The notes below the pieces were generated by a model. The model saw nothing but the letters and a program-made list of their open reading frames with translations, searched no databases and was not told the DNA's origin. This document shows, piece by piece, positions 31,867-42,809 of a stretch of 64,000 nucleotides of DNA; the stretch's first letter is position 1; each line of letters begins with the position of its first letter. Source of the stretch: an uncultured Methylococcaceae bacterium (lineage in GTDB: Bacteria; Pseudomonadota; Gammaproteobacteria; Methylococcales; Methylomonadaceae); NCBI GenBank assembly GCA_903908165.1, contig CAIVQX010000009.1, forward strand, positions 1 to 64,000, written 5' to 3'. A program made the position numbers and the translations under genes.

Positions 31867-32934
31867 ATGTCGAGCATTTTAGTCAGCAAGCCTAGTGAGT
31901 TAAACATTGATTGGGCTCAACGAGTGGTTAACCAACATTATTCAAATATAGTCGTTTCAGATGTTAATATTGTTTCGGTTGATATTGGGACAACAACTCG
32001 TATACGCGTCAAAACTAAACATAATGCCCCCGATATTTTTCCGGAGCAGTGGTTCGTAAAGTTACCATCAACTACTTGGCGGGCAAAAATAATTACTGCC
32101 CTACCAAGATTACTGCATACAGAAGTGCGTTTTTATAATGAAGTCAATGGGCCGGCATCGATCATAACTCCTCGTTCGTTAGGGGCGCAGAGCAAATTTG
32201 GTAGCGGAGCGACACTCGTGCTTGCCGACATGACTGACATTGACTTTATTCTAGGTGAGCCTAGTGATGTTTTAACATTCGCGCAAGCTGCTTCGGTAGT
32301 TGAACAAATGGCTAATTTTCATGCTCATTTTTGGAATAATATCCACCTTGATCATACCTATCGTTGGTTAGATGGCCCTGTCCGTCGTCTTGAGGATTTT
32401 CTAGGGACTGCTTTGGCAGTTCCCTTAATGAAGCGAGGATTACGAAAAGCTGGCGGATTTGTACCTGCCAAACTGCATTCACAAGCTGTTCATTATGCGC
32501 GCAATCGTAAAAAGGCTATGCGTTTTCTTAATAGCGCTCCACAAACCTTAGTTCACCATGATTGTCACCCCGGAAACTTATTTTGGCATAAATCTAAGCC
32601 TGGTTTTCTAGATTGGCAACTCGTTCGTTTTGGTGAAGGTATCAGCGATATTGCTTATTTCCTATCAACATCTCTCGACCCTAAAGTCAGACGAGAGCAT
32701 GAGGTTGATTTGATAACGCTCTATGCCCAAAATCTTCAGGCTAATGGTATTAGAGATGTTGATGTCAAGATTCTTTTAGACAGATATCGAGCTCATCTCA
32801 TTTATTCATTTGAAGCGATGATTTTGACACTTGGAATTGGAGGAATGATGAGTTTGGAAAGTAATTACGAACTTATAAGCCGCACTGTTGCTTCAGTGCT
32901 TGATCATGATTCATTTGCCAGGATACCAATTTAG
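31867..32934 (+). CDS. Aminoglycoside-phosphotransferase/EcKinase-like kinase
   Basis: LVHHDCHPGNLFWHKSKPGFLDWQLVRFGEGISDIAYFLSTSL catalytic and DWQ motifs. Confidence 0.8.
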   Translation: MSSILVSKPSELNIDWAQRVVNQHYSNIVVSDVNIVSVDIGTTTRIRVKTKHNAPDIFPEQWFVKLPSTTWRAKIITALPRLLHTEVRFYNEVNGPASIITPRSLGAQSKFGSGATLVLADMTDIDFILGEPSDVLTFAQAASVVEQMANFHAHFWNNIHLDHTYRWLDGPVRRLEDFLGTALAVPLMKRGLRKAGGFVPAKLHSQAVHYARNRKKAMRFLNSAPQTLVHHDCHPGNLFWHKSKPGFLDWQLVRFGEGISDIAYFLSTSLDPKVRREHEVDLITLYAQNLQANGIRDVDVKILLDRYRAHLIYSFEAMILTLGIGGMMSLESNYELISRTVASVLDHDSFARIPI

Positions 32935-33225
32935 CCTTGTATTTGAAATATTAAGGTTATCAAGAAGAATGAGTCATCTAAATAATTCCAGCCTTTGAGA
33001 TAGAGATCCAACTAATTACAGTGCCAAACTTTTAACTCTATAGCCAGAAGATGATTGTATAAGCCGTTCTCAATTTATCTCAACTTGTAATACAATAGTC
33101 CGGTTTACGCTAATTAAGCCATTAGTCATTAAAAAAATTACTGATAATTTAACGTTAACAAGACAACGCAAAAAGCAGTTGTAATAGCGTTATTTTTTAA
33201 TTACAAAAAGAGAGGGTAAGGATTT

Positions 33226-33981
33226 ATGTGTTGGAGTGGTGAAGCCTCAGGTGTTCTGGCCGTCGCAGGTCTTAGTACTGCAGCCTATGTTGCACTTAAA
33301 CAAGGTGAGTCTAAGGAGCTTTGGATTCCGTTAACGTATTTTGCCTTAATGGAGTTGCTGCAAGCAGTAACTTATGTTTATATTGATTTATGTGATAATC
33401 CGAATAATCAGATACTCACTCTTTTAGGGTATTTGCATGTCGCATTTCAACCATTTTTTGTCAATATGGTAGCGATGTATTTTATTCCGGTTAGTGTGAA
33501 ACTAAAAATTCGTACTACTGTTTATACTATTTGTGCGATCGGTTCGATTGCCATGCTAATGAAAATGTATCCATTTGGTTGGGCGGGTACTTGTAATATT
33601 GGTATTGAGGGTTTTTGTGGTCCTAGCGTCTGTTCAACCTCAGGTTCTTGGCATATCGCTTGGCAAATGCCTTTAAATGGATTGATGTCCGACCCTGTTA
33701 AGTGGTTGTTTGGATTCGATTGGGGTTTGCATGCCTTTACTTATATTCTGGTGGCTTTTTATATGCCTCTTATCTATGGATCATGGCGATTTGTGGGTTT
33801 TCATTATTTGATTGGTCCGTTTATTTCAGATATTACTACGACCGATCCAAATGAATATGCGGCAGTGTGGTGTTTGTTTTCTATAGCTTTATGTGTATCG
33901 GTTATCAAATCACCAATCAGGAAGCATTTGCACGTTAAAAAGTGGCCCTTTTATAAAACAGAAATTGGTGATTCTTTATAG
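33226..33981 (+). CDS. Polytopic membrane protein of unknown function (possibly DUF5765-like)
   Basis: Multi-TM, MCWSGEASGVLAVAGLSTAAY start with RBS agagagggtaagg. Confidence 0.7.
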   Translation: MCWSGEASGVLAVAGLSTAAYVALKQGESKELWIPLTYFALMELLQAVTYVYIDLCDNPNNQILTLLGYLHVAFQPFFVNMVAMYFIPVSVKLKIRTTVYTICAIGSIAMLMKMYPFGWAGTCNIGIEGFCGPSVCSTSGSWHIAWQMPLNGLMSDPVKWLFGFDWGLHAFTYILVAFYMPLIYGSWRFVGFHYLIGPFISDITTTDPNEYAAVWCLFSIALCVSVIKSPIRKHLHVKKWPFYKTEIGDSL

Positions 33982-34032
33982 TTATTCTTAATAAGCTAGC
34001 AAATAATACCAACTATTAAACTCGAGTAAATA

Positions 34033-34070
34033 TAAGATCACGAAGGGAAATATAAAGCTTTGTGATCTTA
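34033..34070. terminator. Bidirectional terminator-like hairpin between convergent genes
   Basis: taagatcacgaag...ctttgtgatctta 13-bp stem (one G/T). Confidence 0.65.
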
Positions 34071-34180
34071 TTCTTGGGTATGATGAAACATGAGTTATCA
34101 GGGGCTGAGGGCTGTGTTATTTTTCAGGGCCAATTATTTTTTGTCGTATCCAATCAAATTATTTATCGGTCTTGAAATAG

Positions 34181-35224
34181 TTATGGAATATTAAAAAAAG
34201 CTACTCCCAATATTAGGTATATAGCTATCAATTTAGGCCCAGAAACCCAGTGAACAGATCCTAGCTGAAGAATATGGTTAACTGTGACAACGGACAAAAT
34301 AATAGCAAGAACCTCGAACTTGGAAAATAATAAATCCATATGTTGGCCTGTAGCTAAACCAAAAAAAACTAATAATGGTGCCACTAAAAGTGCTATTTGA
34401 GTGCTTGATCCCATAGTAATAGCGAGTGATATATCCAATTGATTTTGGCGGGCGAATCGAATTGAATTAATAAGTTCTGATACCATGCCAACTGGAGCAA
34501 GTAAAAAAATACCGGCAAAAAGAGGACTAAATCCCAATTTGTTTGCTGTAGGTCCTATAGAGTCAGTCATTATTTCACTCATTACAGCCAAGCCTATTCC
34601 AACAAGAAGTAATGTTATGAGTGGTTTGGTTTTAACATTTCTATTGTTCTCTGATACAGATTGATCAATTGGTATTAAATAGTTCGGTTGAATTGTATTA
34701 TTGGTTAGTGTAAAAAACACACTGATTAGATACATGAAAATTAAAATTATTGATATTAATAAGCTAATTTCCACATCTGATTTTACCGTATGCTCAAATG
34801 TTGCAGGAATAATCAGACCAATGGTTGCTAATAAAAGGAGTCCACTATATAGATGAATATTAGCTCGATTGAACTGGAGTTCATTTTTTGTTTTTAGTCC
34901 ACCGGCTAGGATTGACAGACCAAGACCAAATAATAAATTGCCAATTATAGCGCCAGTAATTGAAGCTTTTACCATCTCAATTAAGCCATGTTGCAAGGCA
35001 AAAAAACCAATAATGATATCCGGTACAGTCCCCATACTAGAATTAAGTATTCCGCTCTTTGCAGGCCCTAATGATCTCGCTAACTCCTCAACAGAATCCC
35101 CCATTAACTTGGCTAGCGGTATAATTGCTAATGCGGAAGCTAAAAATACTATAATTGGGTTGATTTCCAACCAAGATAATCCTATCCCAAGAGGGATAAA
35201 TAATAACAACCATTTGAACCCCAT
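34181..35224 (-). CDS. CaCA-family cation/proton exchanger (Ca2+/H+ antiporter-like)
   Basis: GDSVEELARSLGPAKSGILNSSMGTVPDIIIGFFAL and MVSELINSIRFARQNQLDISLAITMGSSTQIALLVAP paired repeats. Confidence 0.85.
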   Translation of the reverse strand: MGFKWLLLFIPLGIGLSWLEINPIIVFLASALAIIPLAKLMGDSVEELARSLGPAKSGILNSSMGTVPDIIIGFFALQHGLIEMVKASITGAIIGNLLFGLGLSILAGGLKTKNELQFNRANIHLYSGLLLLATIGLIIPATFEHTVKSDVEISLLISIILIFMYLISVFFTLTNNTIQPNYLIPIDQSVSENNRNVKTKPLITLLLVGIGLAVMSEIMTDSIGPTANKLGFSPLFAGIFLLAPVGMVSELINSIRFARQNQLDISLAITMGSSTQIALLVAPLLVFFGLATGQHMDLLFSKFEVLAIILSVVTVNHILQLGSVHWVSGPKLIAIYLILGVAFFNIP

Positions 35225-35473
35225 GATTTACCTTTGTTTTTAGTATTATTGGTTTTATGAAATTTATTAGTTATTACGCTTTAAATGCAGCTTATTTAGT
35301 TGGATTGTAAATAACTAAAGCCATTTGATTATTGTTTTTAGTAAGATCATGTTTGTAAGTGAAAAGGAATTATACGCAATGTCAGATAGTATTATCTAGT
35401 TTCTGTGTCGTTGACTGATTGTAAATAGTTAAGAATTAATCGCTTATATGATTAGTTTTGGAGAAACACACTC

Positions 35474-36244
35474 ATGATCTTATATAACGCCTCATCATCT
35501 TATTATTCCATGATTGGTCGTTTAGCTCTACTTGAGGCTAGTATCCCATTTGAGTCTAAGCGTATGGATATTCATATTACTAAAGAGCAGTTTACGACAT
35601 GGTATCAAGCTATTAATTCTAAGATGACTGTTCCGACATTGGTTGATTGTGGTCATGTATGGACTGATAGTAAAGATATTCTAAAGTTATCAGCAAATTT
35701 AGCTGGCACTCAATGGAGTGATTCTGACCCCAACTTTTTGCCCGATATCGAAAAATTAGTTAAAGAGCATTATTCTATTTCGATTGAATATCTGACCTTT
35801 GGCAAGGCTTTAGTTACAATTCCACCATTACGCATTTTAGTTCCTAGAATGCTTCATAAAATAATTCAAAACCTCGAAACTGAAATAGTAGATTCGAGTA
35901 ATTCAGAAGCGATTCAAGCTAAAATTGATTTAAATCAAAAGCGGCTAGCTTACTTTTCTGAAGGTAATCGTATTGATAAGCTGGACATTGAGCGAAATAA
36001 TGTACTTGCTTATCTTGAAAAGCTTCCTGTCCCTCACAATCAATTATTTGGGAAAAAATTGAGTTCGGTTGATATCGTTACTGCAGTGTTATGTGGACGA
36101 TTAAAAATGATCGGTGAGTATGGTTTGATTCAAAAAAAATCGCCCTTGGATAGGTGGTTTAATAATTTTCAGATGCGTTCTGCTTTTAAACGGGCTGATA
36201 TTTGGCTTTCTTTTCAACCACTGAGAATTTTACTGAAACGTTAA
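35474..36244 (+). CDS. Glutathione S-transferase family protein
   Basis: SSYYSMIGRLALLEASIPFESKRMDIHITKEQF, TVPTLVDCGHVWTDSKDI. Confidence 0.75.
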   Translation: MILYNASSSYYSMIGRLALLEASIPFESKRMDIHITKEQFTTWYQAINSKMTVPTLVDCGHVWTDSKDILKLSANLAGTQWSDSDPNFLPDIEKLVKEHYSISIEYLTFGKALVTIPPLRILVPRMLHKIIQNLETEIVDSSNSEAIQAKIDLNQKRLAYFSEGNRIDKLDIERNNVLAYLEKLPVPHNQLFGKKLSSVDIVTAVLCGRLKMIGEYGLIQKKSPLDRWFNNFQMRSAFKRADIWLSFQPLRILLKR

Positions 36245-36498
36245 TGTAACTTGCTGTAAATGTTAATTTTATAAAAATGTATGGCGCTTTTTAAGTGTGC
36301 AAATTGTAGATCAGCAAGTGAGAAAACTGCTTTACTACTTTGATGATTAATTGAGAATTCTGAATTACGTAACATTAAAAGGAGGTAATGATTTTAGATA
36401 GTAATATGAATTGTCGGAATCAAGAGGGCTGTAAAATAAGTATAATGATTTCCCAGACAGCTTATTAACTATTAATCGACCAAATTAAAAAAACTGCC

Positions 36499-38109
36499 AT
36501 GTCATTAAAAATTGCTCTCGCCCAAATCAATTTCTTAGTTGGTAATATAACTGCAAATGTTGATAACATTATAAAGACAGCTATTTATGCGCGTGATGAA
36601 TTGAGTGCAGATATAGTTGTTTTTCCTGAGCTGACTATTACTGGTTACCCTGCTGAAGACTTGTTGTTTCGATCTGATTTTATTGAAGTCGCTAATAATG
36701 CGATTTATCAGATTGCTGATGGCATCACAGATGTTGCAGTTGTTGTGGGTTTTCCGGAACGTGACGGCGATAATCTTTATAATAGTGCTGCGGTGTTGTA
36801 TCAGGGGGTAATTCTGGCCTGTTATCGCAAACAAGCGTTACCCAATTATGGCGTGTTTGATGAGCAGCGCTATTTTACTGCGGGAATTCAGCCTTGTGTG
36901 TTTGAGTTTAATGGCATATTTATTGGATTGACGATTTGTGAAGATGTTTGGAAAAATGGCATTATTGACGCTAATAAAGAGGCTGGAGCAGAGCTTTTGT
37001 TAACCCTCAATGCTTCGCCCTTTAATGCTGGAAAAATCCATCAGCGAGAAGCTATTATTTGCCAACAAGTTAAAGCAGCAAGCATTCCCTTGTTTTATGT
37101 TAACCAGATTGGTGGTCAGGATGAGTTGATTTTTGACGGGGCCTCATTTGTTGCAAATTCTCAAGGTCATATTGTTTTTCGGGCGAAAGAATTTCAAGAG
37201 CAAATAAGTGTCATTGAATTCGACGGTAATAATCCATTATTAAGCAGTTGTGCGCCGCTTTATAAAGAAATATCTAGCGAATATAACGCCTTGGTTCTGG
37301 GAATAAAAGATTATGTTCGTAAAAATGGTTTTCAAGGTGCTATTTTAGGTTTATCTGGAGGTATTGATTCTGCTCTTGTGTTAGCTTTGGCAGTTGATGC
37401 GTTGGGACATGATAAGGTTGAAGCTGTGTTAATGCCGTCACGGTTTACGCAAGACATGAGTAATGAAGATGCTATTAAGCAAGCCGAGATATTAGGGGTG
37501 AAATACCATGTCATTCCAATAACACCAGCGGTTAATGCTTTTACGGATATGTTGGCCGAGGTTTTTGCTGGTACAGCTAAAGATACTACAGAGGAAAATA
37601 TTCAAGCGCGCTGCCGTGGAGTTATATTAATGGCATTATCTAATAAACAGGGTAAGCTTTTACTCACGACGGGTAATAAAAGTGAGATGAGTGTTGGTTA
37701 TGCTACCCTTTATGGTGATATGGCTGGAGGCTTTGCGCCAATCAAAGATGTGCCTAAGTTGTTAGTTTATCAGTTGGCACGATATCGTAATTCACTTTGT
37801 GAAGTTATTCCTGAACGAGTTATTACGCGTCCACCATCAGCAGAGTTGGCCCCTGATCAAATTGATGCAGACTCTTTACCACCTTATGAGGTTCTCGATC
37901 CAATACTTGAGCGCTATGTAGAATTAGACGAGTCTGCAGAAGAAATTATTGCGGCTGGATTTAAGCGCGATGATGTTGTAAGGGCTATTAATTTAGTAGA
38001 TAAAAATGAATATAAACGCAGGCAATCTCCACCCGGGATTCGGATTACCAGTAAAGCATTTGGGCGTGATCGACGTTATCCTATTACTTCAGGTTATCGA
38101 GGGATTTAA
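36499..38109 (+). CDS. nadE: Glutamine-dependent NAD+ synthetase
   Basis: N-terminal nitrilase ALAQINFLVGNI, LTICEDVW; C-terminal LGLSGGIDSALVLALAVDALG, TTGNKSEMSVGYATLYGD. Confidence 0.98.
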   Translation: MSLKIALAQINFLVGNITANVDNIIKTAIYARDELSADIVVFPELTITGYPAEDLLFRSDFIEVANNAIYQIADGITDVAVVVGFPERDGDNLYNSAAVLYQGVILACYRKQALPNYGVFDEQRYFTAGIQPCVFEFNGIFIGLTICEDVWKNGIIDANKEAGAELLLTLNASPFNAGKIHQREAIICQQVKAASIPLFYVNQIGGQDELIFDGASFVANSQGHIVFRAKEFQEQISVIEFDGNNPLLSSCAPLYKEISSEYNALVLGIKDYVRKNGFQGAILGLSGGIDSALVLALAVDALGHDKVEAVLMPSRFTQDMSNEDAIKQAEILGVKYHVIPITPAVNAFTDMLAEVFAGTAKDTTEENIQARCRGVILMALSNKQGKLLLTTGNKSEMSVGYATLYGDMAGGFAPIKDVPKLLVYQLARYRNSLCEVIPERVITRPPSAELAPDQIDADSLPPYEVLDPILERYVELDESAEEIIAAGFKRDDVVRAINLVDKNEYKRRQSPPGIRITSKAFGRDRRYPITSGYRGI

Positions 38110-38185
38110 GTGTTAAATCGAGAATATTTAGTACTATGCTACTGGTTAAGATAAATCGCACATTCACTATAAAAGTAAATAAAAA

Positions 38186-38461
38186 ATGATAAGTTATCAA
38201 GAAATGATTAGCTATTTGGCAGCAACACTAACGACGGCTTCATTTTTACCTCAGGCGATTTTAACGATAAAAACCAAAGACACAGAGGGGTTGTCTTTAG
38301 GTATGTATAGTATGTTTACACTGGGGGTTTTATGCTGGTTAATTTATGGTATTTATATTGCTGATGAAGCTATTGTTGTAGCCAATGCAATTACTTTGAT
38401 GTTAGCTGGAACGATACTCTCTTATAAAATTTATAATACTTTTTTTAAAAAAGTTAATTGA
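38186..38461 (+). CDS. SemiSWEET-type sugar transporter (MtN3/saliva)
   Basis: AATLTTASFLPQAILTIKTKDTEGLSLGMYSMFTLGVLCWLIYGI, three-TM size. Confidence 0.9.
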   Translation: MISYQEMISYLAATLTTASFLPQAILTIKTKDTEGLSLGMYSMFTLGVLCWLIYGIYIADEAIVVANAITLMLAGTILSYKIYNTFFKKVN

Positions 38462-38561
38462 AGGTCTTTAGTTCTTTACTTCTTATTCCTTTGGTATGTA
38501 ATGTAATTGTGCAGATATTGACTGTTTTTCGAAATATGAAGCGTAAATGGAGATATGTAAA

Positions 38562-39560
38562 ATGACAAATAAGGTGTCCTTGACCCAGTTCATTATTGAG
38601 CAACAGAGGGGTTTGCCGGATGCATCAGGAGCCTTTAGTATGTTGCTAAGTAATATCGTAACGGCTTGTAAAGAAATATCTCATTTGGTAAATCGCGGGA
38701 ATCTTGTGGGCGTATTGGGAAGTGCCGAATCTGAAAATGTTCAAGGGGAAGAGCAAAAAAAATTGGACGTTATTACCCATGATATTATGGTTGATGCGCT
38801 TAACTGGACGGGACATTTAGCTGGAATGGCATCAGAAGAGGTAGATAATATTATTGCTATTCCTGCAGAGTATCCTAAAGGAAAATATTTGGCGTTATTT
38901 GATCCTTTGGATGGCTCTTCAAATATTGATGTTAATTTGGCTGTAGGTACTATTTTTTCTATTCTTCATTGTCGTGAGGGCGTTGAGCCAACACATGAGG
39001 ATTTTTTACAGAAGGGATCTGAGCAGGTTTGTGCGGGTTTTGTTTTATATGGGCCATCAACCATGATGGTTTTAACTACTGGGCAAGGTGTTAATGGGTT
39101 TACACTAGACCAAGATATCGGTGAATTTATTTTGACGCATCCAGCCATGAAAATACCTGAAGAAACTAGTGAGTTCGCTATTAACATGTCAAACCAGCGT
39201 TTTTGGGAGCCGCCTGTTCAGCGTTATATTGAGGAATGTCTGCAAGGCATTGAAGGCCCTCGAGAAAAGAATTTTAATATGCGCTGGATTGCTTCTTTAG
39301 TTGCCGAGGTGTATCGGATTCTTACGCGGGGTGGCGTTTTTTTATATCCTTATGATTTAAGAGATCTGTCGAAGTCTGGTAGATTACGTATTATGTATGA
39401 AGCTAATCCTATGGCATTTATTATTGAGCAGGCTGGGGGTGCTTGCTCTACTGGGCGTGAGCGTATTTTAGATATTAAACCAATTCATATACATCAACGA
39501 GTACCTTTGATTTTGGGATCAAAAAAAGAAGTCGAGCGAATTGTGGCTTATCATAATTAA
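38562..39560 (+). CDS. fbp: Fructose-1,6-bisphosphatase class 1
   Basis: [51 protein letters not shown]. Confidence 0.97.
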   Translation: MTNKVSLTQFIIEQQRGLPDASGAFSMLLSNIVTACKEISHLVNRGNLVGVLGSAESENVQGEEQKKLDVITHDIMVDALNWTGHLAGMASEEVDNIIAIPAEYPKGKYLALFDPLDGSSNIDVNLAVGTIFSILHCREGVEPTHEDFLQKGSEQVCAGFVLYGPSTMMVLTTGQGVNGFTLDQDIGEFILTHPAMKIPEETSEFAINMSNQRFWEPPVQRYIEECLQGIEGPREKNFNMRWIASLVAEVYRILTRGGVFLYPYDLRDLSKSGRLRIMYEANPMAFIIEQAGGACSTGRERILDIKPIHIHQRVPLILGSKKEVERIVAYHN

Positions 39561-39638
39561 GTGTTTTATTGATCACAGAACTATTTATACGACGTGGGTG
39601 GATATGTATCCGTTTTAGAGCTAGGCCATCGAGCATCC

Positions 39639-40229
39639 TTAGGGTAATGTTTTAGATTCGGATGCTTTGTTGTAATCAACTCCAACACTTACGATGAAGC
39701 TGGTCGCTTCTTCAATATCCATGGTTGATTTTATTAATTTTGATTTATCGACAATTACTGTAAATCCGGAAGTAGGGTTTGGTGATGTAGGAATAAACAG
39801 TATATATTTATCTTCGAACCGATTGGTTACATAAGCAGGCACCCAAATGCCTTCTTTAGGGTATTCGACATAAACAACTTCTTTCGCCATTGTCTGTTCA
39901 TGAGATGAAAACATGCTGATAACTTTTTTAAGTACACGGTAAATGGTATTAAGGAATGGGATTCTACCAATAATTAAATCAAATATACCAATTACCCATG
40001 AGCCTCCTTTTTTGACTATGGTACTTCCTATTGAGACTAATAAAATAAAACTGACTGCGAAAACAAGGCCGGTATATAAGTAATTATCGGAAAAAGCGTA
40101 AACGACACGAAATAAATCGGAAACCAGTTCTTTTACAAATAGTATGATTTGTAACACAACTACGATAGGAATAACTGAAAAGACGCCTATCAGAAAATAA
40201 TTTAATAATTTTTTAGTGAGCTCGTTCAT
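39639..40229 (-). CDS. DUF502 family membrane protein
   Basis: LLNYFLIGVFSVIPIVVVLQII, IPFLNTIYRVLKKVISMFS, VPAYVTNRFEDKYILFIPTSPNPTSGF. Confidence 0.85.
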   Translation of the reverse strand: MNELTKKLLNYFLIGVFSVIPIVVVLQIILFVKELVSDLFRVVYAFSDNYLYTGLVFAVSFILLVSIGSTIVKKGGSWVIGIFDLIIGRIPFLNTIYRVLKKVISMFSSHEQTMAKEVVYVEYPKEGIWVPAYVTNRFEDKYILFIPTSPNPTSGFTVIVDKSKLIKSTMDIEEATSFIVSVGVDYNKASESKTLP

Positions 40230-40508
40230 TTTTTTCTCCGTTGGTTATATTCAATAATCATCCAGTTGAGGTCTGATTTAAATTTTATGATTATTTAATA
40301 ATACATAGCGTTAATGAGCACAAGAAGGTATGTCATTCATTATAAATTAATTTGAGATTGGCTGGATAATCTAAAAGAATATCAAGAGAGTAATAAAAAC
40401 TATAGTTGTTTTTTTGAAGGTCTATATATTTGCCGCAACTACAGTCTATTCATTGTGGTTAAATTTTCTTGGCTTACTGGGATCTTATAAAGTCATGTTG
40501 GGGTTTTA

Positions 40509-41239
40509 TGCAGAAGAATATATTAATTACTGGGGCAGCCAAGCGCATTGGAGCTTGTTGCGCTCGTTTACTCCATAGTAAAGGTTGTAATGTTTTTTTG
40601 CATTATAAAACATCAAAAGAGACAGCTGCGGAACTATGTTATGAATTAAATCAGATCCGAACTAATTCAGCTTACATGATGCAGGCTGACTTGCTTGATA
40701 TGGGCGAATTGGATGCTCTGGTTACTAAAGCTTGTGCGGCATGGGGCGGGATTGATGTATTGATAAATAATGCGTCAGCTTTTTATCCGACAGCCATGTC
40801 AGATGTTACTGAGTGTCAATGGGATGAGTTAATGGGGAGTAATTTAAAGGCGCCCTTTTTTTTGACAAAAGCCTTGTCAGGAGTATGGGTCAAAAATAAG
40901 GGGTGTGTTGTTAATATTGCTGATATTCATGCTGAGCGTGGTTTAAAGGGTTACTCTGTTTACAGTATAGCTAAGGCCGGATTGGTTGCAATGACGAAAG
41001 TTTTGGCTAAGGAGTTGGGTCCGGAAATTCGAGTGAATGCAGTAGCGCCGGGGGCTATTATATGGCCGGAGAAGACTCTGACGGAACAAGAAAAGCAAGA
41101 CATTATTCAGCGAATCGCTTTGCGGCGTAATGGAGACCCGATGGATATTGCAAAGGCGGTATGGTTTTTGATTGAAGATGCAGATTACATGACTGGGCAA
41201 ATAATTACAGTAGATGGTGGTCGTAGTTTGTATTGCTAA
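40509..41239 (+). CDS. SDR oxidoreductase, probable pteridine/dihydrofolate reductase-like
   Basis: ILITGAAKRIGACCARLLHSKGCNVFLHY (GxxxRIG/A), YSIAKAGLVAMTK, MTGQIITVDGGRS; adjacent to folK/folB. Confidence 0.8.
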
Positions 41240-41267
41240 ATCAGGTGCAAGCTATTACACCTGATTT
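41238..41267. terminator. Bidirectional terminator-like hairpin
   Basis: aaatcaggtg-caagctatta-cacctgattt perfect 10-bp stem between convergent genes. Confidence 0.75.
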
Positions 41268-41271
41268 AATA

Positions 41272-41766
41272 TTAGTGAGTCCAGCTAGGTATGATGCGTT
41301 GTTGATGTAGGTTTGTTTTGTCGAATTTTTCCCATAGATCAGCATAACTTAGCTCGCTGATTGGATGTTTTAGATTGGGGGCTATTTCAGCCAAAGGTTC
41401 AAGTACGAAAGCGTAACGTTCAATTTCATCTCGAGGTATTTGTAAGCGACCATCGTTGATTATCAGTGCATCATATAAAATAAGATCTAGGTCGAGAGTT
41501 CGGGAAGAGAACTTTTGACTGTCGCGAGTTCTGCCGTTGTCCAATTCAATTTGGCGTAGTATTTTGGCAACTTCTTTTACGCTCAATTGAGAGTTAAAAC
41601 CAACTATAAGATTGTAAAAAGTATCTCCTATAAAGCCGATTGGCGCTGATTCATAAATACTGGAAATGTTGAGGTTGCCGAAGTGGAAGTTAAGCGCATT
41701 AAGACTGGCAAGTATGTTTTTATCTTTGTCGATATTACTGCCTATACTTATGTATCCTGTGGGCAT
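41272..41766 (-). CDS. folK: 2-amino-4-hydroxy-6-hydroxymethyldihydropteridine pyrophosphokinase
   Basis: YISIGSNIDKDKNI, FYNLIVGFNSQLS, SRTLDLDLILYDALIIND, ERYAFVLEPLAEIAP. Confidence 0.95.
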   Translation of the reverse strand: MPTGYISIGSNIDKDKNILASLNALNFHFGNLNISSIYESAPIGFIGDTFYNLIVGFNSQLSVKEVAKILRQIELDNGRTRDSQKFSSRTLDLDLILYDALIINDGRLQIPRDEIERYAFVLEPLAEIAPNLKHPISELSYADLWEKFDKTNLHQQRIIPSWTH

Positions 41767-41769
41767 AGC

Positions 41770-42123
41770 TTATTTTTCCCCTCGCTCTATAGTAATGCCA
41801 ACATCCCTTGCTCCCCGAATTGCGCCTTTTTTATTGAGCGTAATTTTTACCCATGGAACATTGAACTCATTGCGAATAATAATAGCTATTTCGGAGATTA
41901 ATTTTTCAACAAGAAGAAATTGGCTTGTTTCTACAAAAGAAATAATGCGTTTAGAAATAGTTTTATAATCAAGTGTGTATTTTATGTCGTCAGTTTCTGC
42001 AGCTTTTTTGATATCAAAGGCCATTTCAATATCGAGTATAACTTTTTGCTTGGTTTCCCTTTCCCAATCATAAATACCGATAATTGTTTCAATTTCAAGT
42101 CCGCCTAAAAAGATTATGTCCAT
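41770..42123 (-). CDS. folB: Dihydroneopterin aldolase
   Basis: DIIFLGGLEIETIIGIYDWERETKQKVILDIE. Confidence 0.95.
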   Translation of the reverse strand: MDIIFLGGLEIETIIGIYDWERETKQKVILDIEMAFDIKKAAETDDIKYTLDYKTISKRIISFVETSQFLLVEKLISEIAIIIRNEFNVPWVKITLNKKGAIRGARDVGITIERGEK

Positions 42124-42213
42124 GGTTATTTCCGGTTATGATATGTTTCTTAAAAGTAGTAAGTATCAGGGAAATGTGTTCCGCTTACAAGTTCTGAATA
42201 AGGAAAAAGCTGC

Positions 42214-42783
42214 ATGATAGTTTGGTTATTTGTTCCAGTTGCCTATCTAATAGGGTCCATTTCCAGCGCAATTATTATATGTCGTCTGATGAGGTTGCCA
42301 GATCCTCGAGAGCAGGGCTCAGGTAATCCAGGTGCCACCAATGTCATGCGTATTGGTGGTAAAAAAGCTGCAACCATTACTTTATTAGGGGACTTACTTA
42401 AAGGGTTGCTTCCTGTTTATATTGCCGGATTAATGGGAGCATCTTTGGAGTTATTAGCTGTCATTGGCTTGGCAGCTTTTCTAGGACACCTATATCCAGT
42501 GTTCTTTAAGTTTAAGGGAGGTAAGGGTGTTGCAACGTCAATAGGTATTTTGCTCGGGTTCTCATGGTTGCTTGGGTTTGCATTTATAGGTACTTGGCTA
42601 TTAATCTATAAGCTTGGTAAAATTTCTTCGTTATCGGCATTGTGTGCCTCATTTATATCACCAGTCTATGCATGGTTTATTGTAGGTGATACATCTATTG
42701 TCTCTGCCGCATTCATTATGATGGTGTTTTTGCTCTGGCGGCATAAAAGTAATATTAAGCGGTTAATGAATGGAGAAGAGTAA
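42214..42783 (+). CDS. plsY: Glycerol-3-phosphate acyltransferase PlsY
   Basis: YLIGSISSAIIICRL, GSGNPGATNVMRIGGKKAA, GHLYPVFFKFKGGKGVAT. Confidence 0.97.
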   Translation: MIVWLFVPVAYLIGSISSAIIICRLMRLPDPREQGSGNPGATNVMRIGGKKAATITLLGDLLKGLLPVYIAGLMGASLELLAVIGLAAFLGHLYPVFFKFKGGKGVATSIGILLGFSWLLGFAFIGTWLLIYKLGKISSLSALCASFISPVYAWFIVGDTSIVSAAFIMMVFLLWRHKSNIKRLMNGEE

Positions 42784-42809
42784 GTGAGGGCTGCAATAAC
42801 CTCTCGGTT

